Positions 10,044 through 18,672 of a stretch of 64,000 nucleotides of DNA are shown here, one piece after another; the first letter of the stretch is position 1, and each line of letters begins with the position of its first letter. The notes under the pieces were generated by a model. The model made no database searches. It saw nothing but the letters and a program-made list of their open reading frames with translations, and was not told the origin of the DNA. The DNA lies in the NCBI RefSeq assembly GCF_018257795.1, contig NZ_JAERJD010000001.1, forward strand, positions 62,001 through 126,000, given 5' to 3'. A program made the translations under genes and the position numbers. This DNA comes from Citrobacter sp. JGM124 (GTDB lineage: Bacteria > Pseudomonadota > Gammaproteobacteria > Enterobacterales > Enterobacteriaceae).

Positions 10044-11258
10044 TTACTGGTGATAATGCCCCAGGAAACGCCCTAATTTGGTAATGGATATTTCCAGGTC
10101 ATCGACACGTGGCAAGGTGACTATCCTGACGTGATCCGGATAAGGCCAGTTAAATGCGGAACCCTGAACCAGTAGCACCTTTTCCTGTAGCAGGAAGTCT
10201 AAAACCATTTTTTGGTCATCATGAATATTGAAGCGCCTGGCATCAATTTTTGGGAACATATATAATGCGCCACGTGGTTTGACGCAGGACACGCCGGGTA
10301 TTTCATTTATTAATTCAAATGCACGATTACGTTGTTCATATAACCGCCCGCCAGGCACGATAAACTCACTGATACTTTGATAGCCACCGAGCGCGGTCTG
10401 AATAGCATGCTGGGCTGGTACGTTGGCACAAAGACGCATTGATGCCAGCATTTCAAGCCCTTCAATATAGCCTTTGGCATGTTTTTTCGGGCCATTCAGC
10501 ACCATCCAGCCCTGGCGGAAGCCCGCCACGCGGTAGGTTTTAGATAAGCCATTAAAGGTTACGGTCAGCAGATCCGGAGCCAGTGCAGCGATACAATGAT
10601 GCTCCGCATCGTCATAAAGAATTTTGTCGTAAATTTCATCGGCAAAAATGATTAAATTATGCTGACGAGCTAGTTCAACTATTTCTAACAGTAATTCTTT
10701 AGAGTAAACCGCACCGGTAGGGTTGTTCGGGTTAATAATCACGATCCCCCGAGTCCGGGACGTTATTTTGGCACGAATATCGTCAAGATCAGGAAACCAG
10801 TCCGCTTCTTCATCACACAGATAATGAACTGCTTTACCGCCGGATAAAGAAACCGCCGCCGTCCAGAGCGGGTAGTCCGGAGCGGGGACCAGCATTTCAT
10901 CCCCCGTGTTGAGAAGGGCTTGCATCGACTGAACGATCAGTTCCGACACCCCATTCCCGATGTAAATATCCTCTACCGTCACATCACGCATTCCCTGGGC
11001 TTGATAATGCTGCATGATGGCCTTGCGGGCAGAGAACAGCCCTTTAGAGTCACAGTACCCTTGCGCGGTGGGCAAGTTACGAATCACATCAACAAGGATT
11101 TCATCCGGTGCATCAAAGCCAAATGGCGCAGGGTTGCCAATGTTGAGCTTAAGCACTTTATTGCCTTCTTCTTCAAGGCGTTTCGCCTCTTTAAGCACAG
11201 GACCACGGATGTCATAACAGACATTTTCAAGTTTGCTGGATTTTTCGATAGGGGACAT
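10044..11258 (-). CDS. alaA: Glutamate-pyruvate aminotransferase AlaA (YfbQ)
   Basis: A PLP-dependent fold-type I aminotransferase of 404 residues that makes alanine from pyruvate and glutamate. The PLP lysine is K240 in FNGLSKTYRVAGFRQGW; NPNNPTGAVY (176-185), ADEIYDKILYDD (206-217) and GYCDSKG are typical. The frame is open to a codon at 11315, but the start is put at the ATG at 11258 because MSPIEKSSKLENVCYDIRGP is the family N-terminus and the 19 residues before it are not conserved. An AAAGGT element lies upstream. The protein is almost identical to E. coli AlaA, with one residue fewer at the C-terminus. It is divergent from lrhA across about 880 bases. Confidence 0.96.
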   Translation of the reverse strand: MSPIEKSSKLENVCYDIRGPVLKEAKRLEEEGNKVLKLNIGNPAPFGFDAPDEILVDVIRNLPTAQGYCDSKGLFSARKAIMQHYQAQGMRDVTVEDIYIGNGVSELIVQSMQALLNTGDEMLVPAPDYPLWTAAVSLSGGKAVHYLCDEEADWFPDLDDIRAKITSRTRGIVIINPNNPTGAVYSKELLLEIVELARQHNLIIFADEIYDKILYDDAEHHCIAALAPDLLTVTFNGLSKTYRVAGFRQGWMVLNGPKKHAKGYIEGLEMLASMRLCANVPAQHAIQTALGGYQSISEFIVPGGRLYEQRNRAFELINEIPGVSCVKPRGALYMFPKIDARRFNIHDDQKMVLDFLLQEKVLLVQGSAFNWPYPDHVRIVTLPRVDDLEISITKLGRFLGHYHQ

Positions 11259-11641
11259 GAAGCGTTGACCTTTGTTGTTAACCTTGCTTCCTGCCGTGGA
11301 AGCATACATTTCCACAATGTACTCCTGCTACTGCAAGATTTGAAGGGTCGTTACCATGAGAAATAAAAAATATTCTCTGGTCAGAACAAACCCCGGCGGT
11401 TTTTCGGGGGAGGATATCTTGTTTTTGGCGCTAATTATAGTTACACAAACCTGTGCTGATCTATTATGCAGCATATAAGGTGATGAATCTTACCGCACTG
11501 AGTCTGAAGACGCTATTTTCGTTCCTCTGGTTTTTGCATTGCAGCATTCATGGTAGTGGTTCAGACATGACTTGTGTTTCATATCTATTTTAAGCAAAAA
11601 GGGATAATCAATCAGAATTCTGCATCTATAAAGAATCATTT

Positions 11642-11675
11642 AGCTCTTTAATTTTTATAAAGATTATTTTTCTAG
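11642..11675 (+). repeat. Direct repeat copy 1 in lrhA upstream region
   Basis: Copy 1 begins AGCTCTTTAA and contains TTTATAAAGAT and a T-rich end. It agrees with copy 2 at about three quarters of positions, with an identical 11-base core. Start-to-start distance is 150 bases. Confidence 0.6.
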
Positions 11676-11791
11676 TAAACAAATAAATCAAATACTTCAT
11701 TTACTACTGCTAAAATGCAATAAGAATTATTGCTTACAGAGAAAGGTAACGTAAATAACTATGGGGCACTGGTTTTCATAAGAAAACTTTC

Positions 11792-11826
11792 AGTTCTTTC
11801 AGCTTTATAAAGATGTGTTTTTCTTA
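11792..11826 (+). repeat. Direct repeat copy 2 in lrhA upstream region
   Basis: Copy 2 begins AGTTCTTTCA and carries the same TTTATAAAGAT core followed by a T run. It is a candidate second binding site or a duplicated promoter segment. Confidence 0.6.
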
Positions 11827-12015
11827 TTTGTTCAATTATTCAGTCAAAAAATATCGTTCTTTAACAGTTATTAACTTATTGTTCAGTAATAATGAATTGG
11901 TTTAAAATAGGCACCGGCAAATAGAATAAAAATAGCCATGCCGTAATATATGAATACGACTTGGATATCACTGATGGCATTTTTTTAGGATGGTAACTAA
12001 ATAAAACGAGGTGAA

Positions 12016-12069
12016 ATGACGGCCTGGCGGACTGCGGATGTGGTGGCGTGGAACGTAAAAAGGAATTGA
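12016..12069 (+). CDS. Possible 17-residue leader peptide upstream of lrhA
   Basis: The ATG at 12016 is preceded by a good ribosome site (CGAGGTG, ending three bases before) and opens the frame MTAWRTADVVAWNVKRN, which stops with TGA at 12067. It lies 70 bases before the lrhA start, in the part of the region expected to be transcribed leader. The peptide has two tryptophans and no recognised relatives. The evidence is only the ribosome site, position and frame, so chance is possible. Confidence 0.3.
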   Translation: MTAWRTADVVAWNVKRN

Positions 12070-12139
12070 CCTATCTTATTGATAAGTCATTTAAACATAA
12101 ACAAGGACAACTCGTAAGAGCACTCGACTAGTGAAAAAA

Positions 12140-13069
12140 ATGACTAATGAAAACCGTCTTATACTTAATCTCGACCTTGATTTGTTGCGCACATTTGTTG
12201 CCGTTGCAGATCTGAATACTTTTGGTGCTGCAGCTATTGCTGTCTGCCGAACTCAGTCGGCCGTTAGCCAGCAAATGCAACGCCTTGAGTCATTAATAGG
12301 AAAAGAGTTATTTGCTCGTCATGGCCGGAATAAATTACTGACTGAACATGGGGTGCAGTTGCTGGGTTATGCACGTAAAATTTTGCGTTTTAATGATGAG
12401 GCTTGTTTGTCTTTACGGGCGAATAACCTTGACGGCGTTTTAACCCTTTGGGCAGCGGGTGAATTAACAGAAACAATTCTGCCATTACAGTTAGAGCTCA
12501 TTCGCTCGATATATCCAAAACTCATTCTTGATGTGAGAATCAAAAATGATCCCTTTCAGGATGATGTTATCTGCCAGCAGGAGGTTGACCTGATCATCGC
12601 AACCTCACATCCCCCGCATTATGATAGTACCTTGCTGCATCTCTCGCCTACACTGTGGTATTGCGCAGCGGATTACACGTATTGCAAGGGGGACCCCATT
12701 CCCCTGGTGATGCTTAAAGAATCGAGTCTCCACCGGGACATGATGCTGGACGCCCTTAATACGGCAGGCATTCCCTGGCGGGTTTCTTATGAAGCGGTGA
12801 CCCAGAGTGCCGTCTATGCCGCATTAAAAGCGGGTCTTGGCGTGACGGCCGGCACGGTAGACATCATGATGTGTAAGGAACTGCGTGTGCTGGGATTATT
12901 TGAAGGACTACCTGCTTTACCTGAAACAAAGTACTTACTCTGTAAACATCGGGAAACGCGCAATCCTGTGGCGGAAATCATTTTCAATCAGTTATCTAAT
13001 CAGCTAAATATCACGCGTTATAGCCCTAAACATGGATCGGCATTGGATACCCGTTTTCTTTCACCCTGA
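12140..13069 (+). CDS. lrhA: LysR-type regulator LrhA (HexA/PecT/RovM group)
   Basis: The 309-residue protein has an N-terminal winged helix-turn-helix (about residues 12-75) that is nearly identical to E. coli Lrh[52 protein letters not shown]. The linker helix [14 protein letters not shown] is also conserved. The effector domain (about 98-290) is much more divergent: the usual GVLTIGASDE segment reads [10 protein letters not shown] (99-108), and GLGVTAR reads GLGVTAG (232-238). LrhA-type regulators control motility, fimbriae, RpoS and secondary functions. The ATG at 12140 aligns exactly with the E. coli start; an in-frame GTG at 12131 would add three residues. Neither has a strong ribosome site. 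It stands upstream of nuo, as in E. coli. Confidence 0.92.
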   Translation: MTNENRLILNLDLDLLRTFVAVADLNTFGAAAIAVCRTQSAVSQQMQRLESLIGKELFARHGRNKLLTEHGVQLLGYARKILRFNDEACLSLRANNLDGVLTLWAAGELTETILPLQLELIRSIYPKLILDVRIKNDPFQDDVICQQEVDLIIATSHPPHYDSTLLHLSPTLWYCAADYTYCKGDPIPLVMLKESSLHRDMMLDALNTAGIPWRVSYEAVTQSAVYAALKAGLGVTAGTVDIMMCKELRVLGLFEGLPALPETKYLLCKHRETRNPVAEIIFNQLSNQLNITRYSPKHGSALDTRFLSP

Positions 13070-13702
13070 ATTTTTGGGCTACTATTATAAAGGTTATCGC
13101 TGGTTTGAGTCGGTGCGAAATACCATCGTGGTAAGGCACGGGTGATGAGAGGCGAAACCTGAACGTGGCAGGAAGCTCCCTCAATAGCATGGGGGAGACT
13201 CCCAAATTATCGGCGGCATAAACTTCAGTAATCTGTTTTTGGGGGTTTGATGTTACAGATCTGCCTGTGACAGACCCGGTGTTAAAAAAATCATACAAAT
13301 GTTATATGTTTTTGATGTGAATTAGCAAAACTGTGTTCTGGATCAAAAAAATACGCATATTTAAAAGAGGAATCATGGTGATTTCCTGCCAGAATAGAGG
13401 GGATTATTTTTTGCACACGACGGACACGATTCAACAAACTTTCAATTGCATTAAACACTTATGAAGATAAGGGGATAACGCATTAAATGTTAACGACAAT
13501 GTGTCAATGTAAATTAATGTGTGCTTACTTTTGTTAAAGTTGACAAAAGGTTATAGAAAGGAGTAAAAAACCCCATCAATTTTCTGTCTTTTAATTGATT
13601 TCCGGCAGTAATTGTACGGTTTTTCGTTCTTCCCATGAATCGATGTGGTGTTCATCTGCCATCAAGAGCAGAGATTTAAGCGCCACTTTTGATGAGTAAG
13701 CA
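13070..13702 (+). promoter_or_regulatory. lrhA-nuoA intergenic region with nuo promoter
   Basis: A 633-base region without a supported gene. A TTGACA hexamer at 13540-13545 with TAAAAA at 13564-13569 (18-base spacer) is a possible promoter, about 130 bases before nuoA. Just upstream the pentamer AATGT recurs four times (13486, 13498, 13506, 13516), which may be a regulator site. ATCAATT (13575-13581) and AATTGAT (13593-13599) could form a leader hairpin. CTCCC and GGGAG around 13176-13197 form a weak stem after lrhA. In E. coli the nuo promoter region is controlled by ArcA, NarL, FNR and Fis; I could not assign those sites with confidence. Confidence 0.5.
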
Positions 13703-14149
13703 ATGAGTATGTCAACATCTATCGAAGTTATCGCTCAACATTGGGCGCTCGCTGTCTTTGTCATTGTTGCTATTGGTCTGTGCTGTTTTATGCTCACCGG
13801 GGGTTGGTTACTCGGTGGCAGAGCCAGAGCCCGGCACAAAAACACTCCCTTCGAGTCAGGTATTGACTCCGTTGGTACAGCACGTCTACGTCTTTCTGCC
13901 AAGTTTTATCTGGTTGCCATGTTTTTCGTCATCTTTGACGTAGAAGCCCTGTACCTCTTTGCCTGGTCTGTTTCCGTTCGTGAAAGTGGCTGGCTTGGCT
14001 TCATTGAGGCCGCAATCTTCATTTTAGTGTTACTGGCAGGTCTGGTGTATCTGGTGCGTGTGGGAGCCCTGAATTGGACCCCTGTACGTTCGCGCCGTGA
14101 ACAAATGAATCCAGAGCAAGACAATATCACTAATCGTCATACGCAGTAA
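13703..14149 (+). CDS. nuoA: NADH-quinone oxidoreductase subunit A
   Basis: A 148-residue membrane-arm subunit of respiratory complex I, which couples NADH oxidation to proton pumping. Three membrane helices are seen, at about 16-38, 68-90 and 98-120. The FESGIDS and [23 protein letters not shown] segments are the family core. The ATG at 13703 gives [14 protein letters not shown], matching the E. coli N-terminus. It is the first of thirteen nuo genes running in one direction to 28710. Confidence 0.97.
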   Translation: MSMSTSIEVIAQHWALAVFVIVAIGLCCFMLTGGWLLGGRARARHKNTPFESGIDSVGTARLRLSAKFYLVAMFFVIFDVEALYLFAWSVSVRESGWLGFIEAAIFILVLLAGLVYLVRVGALNWTPVRSRREQMNPEQDNITNRHTQ

Positions 14150-14164
14150 TAACGAGGCAATAAG

Positions 14165-14839
14165 ATGGACTATACGCTCACCCGCATAGACCCTAACGGT
14201 GAGAATGACCGTTATCCCCTGCAAAAACAGGAGATCGTGACTGATCCACTGGAACAAGAAATTAACCGTAGTGTATACATGGGCAAATTAGAACATGCTA
14301 TGCACGATATGGTTAACTGGGGTCGTAAAAACTCAATCTGGCCGTATAACTTCGGTCTCTCTTGCTGTTATGTGGAGATGGTAACGTCGTTTACCGCCGT
14401 GCATGACGTCGCACGTTTTGGTGCTGAGGTCTTACGTGCCTCTCCACGTCAGGCTGACCTGATGGTGATTGCCGGTACCTGTTTTACCAAAATGGCTCCG
14501 GTAATCCAGCGTCTTTATGATCAGATGCTGGAACCAAAGTGGGTCATTTCCATGGGATCTTGTGCCAACTCTGGTGGCATGTACGATATTTACTCTGTTG
14601 TGCAAGGCGTTGATAAATTCCTGCCAGTGGATGTGTATATTCCAGGTTGCCCTCCGCGCCCGGAAGCCTATATGCAAGCCCTGATGTTACTGCAGGAATC
14701 TATTGGTAAAGAGCGTCGTCCGTTGTCATGGGTCGTTGGTGATCAAGGTGTTTACCGCGCCAATATGCAGTCAGAACGTGAGCGTAAACGTGGCGAACGT
14801 ATTGCTGTGACCAACCTTCGTACACCCGACGAAATTTAA
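14165..14839 (+). CDS. nuoB: NADH-quinone oxidoreductase subunit B
   Basis: This 224-residue subunit of the connecting fragment binds the [4Fe-4S] cluster N2, which passes electrons to quinone. Cluster ligands are the tandem C67-C68 (GLSCCYVEM), C133 ([11 protein letters not shown]) and C162 ([10 protein letters not shown]). It starts at the ATG at 14165, 15 bases after nuoA, behind an ACGAGG ribosome site. The sequence is close to E. coli NuoB throughout, and the C-terminal REKRKRGE-type basic tail is kept as RERKRGER. Confidence 0.98.
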   Translation: MDYTLTRIDPNGENDRYPLQKQEIVTDPLEQEINRSVYMGKLEHAMHDMVNWGRKNSIWPYNFGLSCCYVEMVTSFTAVHDVARFGAEVLRASPRQADLMVIAGTCFTKMAPVIQRLYDQMLEPKWVISMGSCANSGGMYDIYSVVQGVDKFLPVDVYIPGCPPRPEAYMQALMLLQESIGKERRPLSWVVGDQGVYRANMQSERERKRGERIAVTNLRTPDEI

Positions 14840-14925
14840 TTTACGCCTGCGGCCAGTGGATACCTTGCATTTCTATAATATCAAAGCAAAGGCACTGACC
14901 GTCAGTCACCACAGACTCATTTGCA

Positions 14926-16737
14926 ATGGTGAGAACTATGACCGATTTAACTGCGCAAGACGCCGCAATGCCAGCCTGGCAAACGAGGGATCATCTTGAT
15001 GACCCTGTGATCGGTGAACTGCGCAACCGCTTTGGGCCGGATGCATTTACCCTTCAGCCAACCCGCACCGGAGTACCTGTTGTTTGGGTTAAGCGTGAGC
15101 AACTGCTGGAAATTGTCGATTTTTTAAAAAAACTTCCTAAACCTTATGTCATGTTATTCGACCTGCATGGCATGGATGAACGTCTCCGTACTCACCGCAA
15201 CGGTTTACCTGCTGCGGATTTTTCCGTTTTCTACCACTTTATTTCTATTGATCGCAACCGCGATATCATGCTGAAAGTGGCCCTGTCAGAAAACGATTTA
15301 AATGTACCGACACTGACTAAGCTGTTCCCGAACGCAAACTGGTATGAGCGTGAAACCTGGGAAATGTTTGGCATTACCTTTAATGGTCATCCACATTTGA
15401 CACGCATCATGATGCCATCCACTTGGGAAGGTCATCCACTGCGTAAAGACTATCCCGCCCGCGCCACTGAATTTGATCCTTTTGTTCTGACCAAGCAGAA
15501 AGAAGATCTGGAAATGGAAGCACTGACGTTCAAGCCTGAAGACTGGGGTATGAAGCGCAGTAGCGAAAACGAAGACTTCATGTTCCTTAACTTGGGTCCG
15601 AACCACCCCTCAGCCCACGGTGCGTTCCGTATTATTCTGCAACTTGATGGTGAAGAGATTGTCGACTGTGTTCCTGACATTGGCTATCACCATCGTGGTG
15701 CTGAAAAAATGGGCGAGCGTCAGTCCTGGCATAGCTATATTCCTTACACCGACCGCATTGAATACCTTGGCGGTTGTGTCAATGAAATGCCTTATGTGTT
15801 AGCCGTTGAAAAACTGGCTGGCATCGTGGTTCCCGAACGCGTGGAAGTGATTCGCGTCATGTTGTCTGAGCTGTTCCGTATTAACAGCCATCTGCTTTAT
15901 ATCTCGACCTTTATTCAGGACGTAGGGGCAATGACCCCGGTGTTCTTCGCATTTACCGATCGTCAGAAAATATACGACCTGGTTGAGGCGATTACTGGTT
16001 TTCGCATGCACCCTGCCTGGTTCCGTATTGGTGGTGTGGCCCATGATCTGCCAAAAGGCTGGGAACGGTTACTGAAAGAGTTCCTTGAGTGGATGCCAAA
16101 ACGTCTCGATTCTTACGAGAAAGCGGCACTGCGCAACACCATCCTGAAAGGCCGTTCTCAAGGGGTTGCTGCTTATACCGCCAAAGAGGCCCTCGAGTGG
16201 GGAACCACCGGGGCGGGTCTGCGTGCTACTGGCATTGACTTTGATATCCGTAAAGCGCGTCCTTATTCTGGTTATCAGAATTTTGACTTTGAAGTGCCTG
16301 TGGGTGGCGGTATCAGCGATTGCTATACCCGTGTGATGCTAAAAGTGGAAGAGCTGCGTCAAAGTTTGCGTATTCTTGAGCAGTGCCTGAAAAATATGCC
16401 AGCGGGTCCCTTTAAAGCTGACCACCCGCTGACCACGCCACCGCCGAAAGAGCGTACTTTGCAGCATATCGAAACCTTGATTACTCACTTCCTGCAAGTT
16501 TCCTGGGGTCCGGTGATGCCGGCAAACGAATCCTTCCAGATGATTGAGGCAACCAAAGGTATTAACAGTTACTACCTGACCAGTGATGGCAGCACCATGA
16601 GCTACCGAACCCGTGTCCGAACGCCGAGCTTCGCGCATTTGCAGCAAATTCCGGCGACAATTCGTGGCAGCCTGGTTTCTGACTTGATTGTCTATCTGGG
16701 TAGTATCGATTTTGTAATGTCTGATGTGGATCGCTAA
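14926..16737 (+). CDS. nuoC: NADH-quinone oxidoreductase subunit CD (fused)
   Basis: A 603-residue fusion of the 30-kDa (NuoC, about 1-190) and 49-kDa (NuoD, about 215-603) subunits, the normal enterobacterial form. The NuoC part holds [15 protein letters not shown] and HPLRKDYP; the NuoD part holds [25 protein letters not shown] and the C-terminal [12 protein letters not shown]. The 49-kDa part forms the quinone-reduction cavity together with NuoB. The ATG at 14926 ([12 protein letters not shown]) corresponds to the MVNNMTDLTAQE start in E. coli; the ATG at 14938 is a possible alternative. The 86-base gap after nuoB is the longest before nuoG. Confidence 0.98.
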   Translation: MVRTMTDLTAQDAAMPAWQTRDHLDDPVIGELRNRFGPDAFTLQPTRTGVPVVWVKREQLLEIVDFLKKLPKPYVMLFDLHGMDERLRTHRNGLPAADFSVFYHFISIDRNRDIMLKVALSENDLNVPTLTKLFPNANWYERETWEMFGITFNGHPHLTRIMMPSTWEGHPLRKDYPARATEFDPFVLTKQKEDLEMEALTFKPEDWGMKRSSENEDFMFLNLGPNHPSAHGAFRIILQLDGEEIVDCVPDIGYHHRGAEKMGERQSWHSYIPYTDRIEYLGGCVNEMPYVLAVEKLAGIVVPERVEVIRVMLSELFRINSHLLYISTFIQDVGAMTPVFFAFTDRQKIYDLVEAITGFRMHPAWFRIGGVAHDLPKGWERLLKEFLEWMPKRLDSYEKAALRNTILKGRSQGVAAYTAKEALEWGTTGAGLRATGIDFDIRKARPYSGYQNFDFEVPVGGGISDCYTRVMLKVEELRQSLRILEQCLKNMPAGPFKADHPLTTPPPKERTLQHIETLITHFLQVSWGPVMPANESFQMIEATKGINSYYLTSDGSTMSYRTRVRTPSFAHLQQIPATIRGSLVSDLIVYLGSIDFVMSDVDR

Positions 16738-16739
16738 CT

Positions 16740-17240
16740 ATGCACGATAACCAACAAAACAAGGCTGAGGCTTTTGAGCTGAGTGCGGCAGAACGTGAGG
16801 CTATTGAGCACGAAATGCATCACTATGAAGATGCCCGTGCGGCCTCCATTGAAGCGCTGAAAATTGTTCAGAAACAGCGTGGCTGGGTTCCCGATGGGGC
16901 GATTTATGCCATTGCAGATGTTCTGGGTATCCCGGCAAGTGATGTTGAAGGTGTGGCAACGTTTTATAGCCAAATATTCCGCCAGCCCGTGGGACGTCAC
17001 GTTATTCGCTATTGTGACAGCGTAGTCTGCCATATTACCGGTTATCAAGGGATTCAGTCCGCCCTTGAAGGCCAGCTGGCGATCAAACCGGGACAGACGA
17101 CAGCCGATGGTCGTTTTACTTTGCTGCCAACCTGTTGCCTGGGTAACTGCGATAAGGGGCCAAATATGATGATTGATGAAGACACGCACAGTCATCTGAC
17201 GCCGGACGCAATTCCTGACCTGCTGGAGCGGTATAAATGA
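16740..17240 (+). CDS. nuoE: NADH-quinone oxidoreductase subunit E
   Basis: A 166-residue thioredoxin-like subunit of the NADH-dehydrogenase module that carries the [2Fe-2S] cluster N1a. The four cysteines are at C92 and C97 (YCDSVVC) and C133 and C137 (CCLGNC). It begins two bases after the nuoCD stop codon, and its last four bases overlap the nuoF start, pointing to translational coupling of the peripheral-arm genes. Confidence 0.98.
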   Translation: MHDNQQNKAEAFELSAAEREAIEHEMHHYEDARAASIEALKIVQKQRGWVPDGAIYAIADVLGIPASDVEGVATFYSQIFRQPVGRHVIRYCDSVVCHITGYQGIQSALEGQLAIKPGQTTADGRFTLLPTCCLGNCDKGPNMMIDEDTHSHLTPDAIPDLLERYK

Positions 17241-18580
17241 AAACCATTATTCGTACTGCTGAAACACATCCCCTGACCTGGCGCCTGCGCGACGACAAAC
17301 AACCCGTGTGGCTTGAAGAATACCAGAGCAAAAATGGCTATGCGGGTGCCCGTAAAGCGTTGAGCGGTATGGCTCCAGATGACATTGTTAACGCTGTTAA
17401 AGACGCCGGCCTGAAAGGGCGCGGCGGCGCAGGCTTTTCCACCGGTCTTAAGTGGAGTCTGATGCCTAAAGACGAGTCCATGAACATCCGTTACCTGTTG
17501 TGTAACGCCGATGAAATGGAACCCGGCACCTATAAAGACCGTCTGCTTATGGAGCAGCTACCGCACTTGCTGGTGGAAGGCATGTTGATCTCGGCTTTTG
17601 CCCTGAAAGCTTATCGCGGTTATATCTTCCTGCGTGGGGAATATATTGAAGCCGCGGTGCATCTGCGTCGCGCTATTGAAGAGGCGAAGCAAGCCGGCTT
17701 ATTAGGCAAAAATATACTGGGTTCGGGTTTTGATTTTGAGCTGTTTGTGCACACCGGTGCCGGGCGTTATATCTGTGGCGAAGAGACGGCACTGATTAAC
17801 TCCCTGGAAGGGCGTCGTGCAAACCCACGCTCTAAACCTCCTTTTCCAGCGTCAAGCGGTGTATGGGGCAAGCCCACTTGTGTTAACAACGTGGAAACCC
17901 TGTGTAATGTGCCTGCTATTCTGGCTAATGGTGTTGAATGGTATCAGGGCATTGGTGGTTTGAGTAAAGACCATGGCACCAAGATGATGGGGTTCTCTGG
18001 ACGGGTGAAAAATCCGGGTGTCTGGGAACTGCCTTTTGGTACTACGGCCCGGGAAATCCTCGAAGACTATGCCGGAGGCATGCGCGATGGCTTGAAATTC
18101 AAAGCCTGGCAGCCAGGTGGGGCAGGGACTGACTTCCTTACAGATGCACACCTTGATTTACCGATGGAGTTTGAAAGTATCGGTAAAGCAGGTAGCCGTC
18201 TGGGCACTGCACTGGCCATGGCCGTTGATCATGAAATCGGCATGGTATCACTGGTACGCAATCTGGAAGAGTTTTTCGCCCGAGAGTCCTGCGGTTGGTG
18301 TACGCCTTGTCGTGACGGTTTACCCTGGAGTGTGAAAATTCTGCGGGCGCTTGAACGTGGGGAAGGGCAGCCGGGTGATATTGAAACACTTGAGCAGCTT
18401 TGCCGTTCTCTGGGACCGGGTAAAACTTTCTGTGCTCATGCGCCAGGTGCCGTTGAGCCATTACAAAGTGCAATTAAATATTTCCGCGACGAATTCGAAG
18501 CAGGCATTGCCAGACAGGACCTCGGTAATCTCCGTTTGATTAACGGTATTCAACCGAACCTGTTAAAAACGCGTTGGTAA
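17237..18580 (+). CDS. nuoF: NADH-quinone oxidoreductase subunit F
   Basis: The 447-residue subunit binds NADH, FMN and the [4Fe-4S] cluster N3 and performs the first step of complex I. Seen are the nucleotide and flavin loops [15 protein letters not shown] and [30 protein letters not shown], and the cluster ligands [12 protein letters not shown] (near residue 350) with FCAHAPGA (near 398). The start overlaps nuoE by four bases. The C-terminus is followed by an unusual spacer of about 90 bases with two hairpins before nuoG. Confidence 0.98.
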   Translation: MKTIIRTAETHPLTWRLRDDKQPVWLEEYQSKNGYAGARKALSGMAPDDIVNAVKDAGLKGRGGAGFSTGLKWSLMPKDESMNIRYLLCNADEMEPGTYKDRLLMEQLPHLLVEGMLISAFALKAYRGYIFLRGEYIEAAVHLRRAIEEAKQAGLLGKNILGSGFDFELFVHTGAGRYICGEETALINSLEGRRANPRSKPPFPASSGVWGKPTCVNNVETLCNVPAILANGVEWYQGIGGLSKDHGTKMMGFSGRVKNPGVWELPFGTTAREILEDYAGGMRDGLKFKAWQPGGAGTDFLTDAHLDLPMEFESIGKAGSRLGTALAMAVDHEIGMVSLVRNLEEFFARESCGWCTPCRDGLPWSVKILRALERGEGQPGDIETLEQLCRSLGPGKTFCAHAPGAVEPLQSAIKYFRDEFEAGIARQDLGNLRLINGIQPNLLKTRW

Positions 18581-18585
18581 ATATT

Positions 18586-18652
18586 CATTCCTCATGGTGT
18601 AACCAGAGGAATGGCACAAGAATTTTTGATTAACGCCTGAGTTTGTTCAGGC
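18586..18652 (+). promoter_or_regulatory. Two tandem hairpins in the nuoF-nuoG spacer
   Basis: Hairpin 1 pairs CATTCCTC (18586-18593) with GAGGAATG (18606-18613), and the inner TGGT/ACCA extends it with one bulged base and a 3-base loop. Hairpin 2 pairs GCCTGA (18635-18640) with TCAGGC (18647-18652). Neither has a following T run, so they are not ordinary terminators. Hairpin 2 ends six bases before the nuoG ribosome site. They may set message stability or nuoG translation. Confidence 0.55.
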
Positions 18653-18672
18653 CAACTGGAAGCATGCTGACT

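Larger units (their letters stand above)
11259..12139. promoter_or_regulatory. Long regulatory region between alaA and lrhA
   Basis: About 880 bases without a large frame, strongly AT-rich between 11580 and 12000. It holds an imperfect direct repeat of about 34 bases (11642-11675 and 11792-11826), each copy with a TTTATAAAGAT core, a third TATAAAGA at 11627-11634, and an inverted repeat GCAATAA-GAA-TTATTGC at 11717-11733. TTGTTC (near 11880) and TAAAAT (near 11904), 18 bases apart, form a possible promoter facing lrhA. A possible leader peptide frame lies at 12016-12069. In E. coli lrhA has a long untranslated leader and is controlled by LrhA itself and by RcsB; the same arrangement is plausible but not proven here. 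Confidence 0.6.

Noticed and set aside
12131-12139. GTG start giving LrhA three more residues
   Set aside because: The ATG at 12140 aligns exactly with the E. coli N-terminus; the GTG has no better ribosome site.
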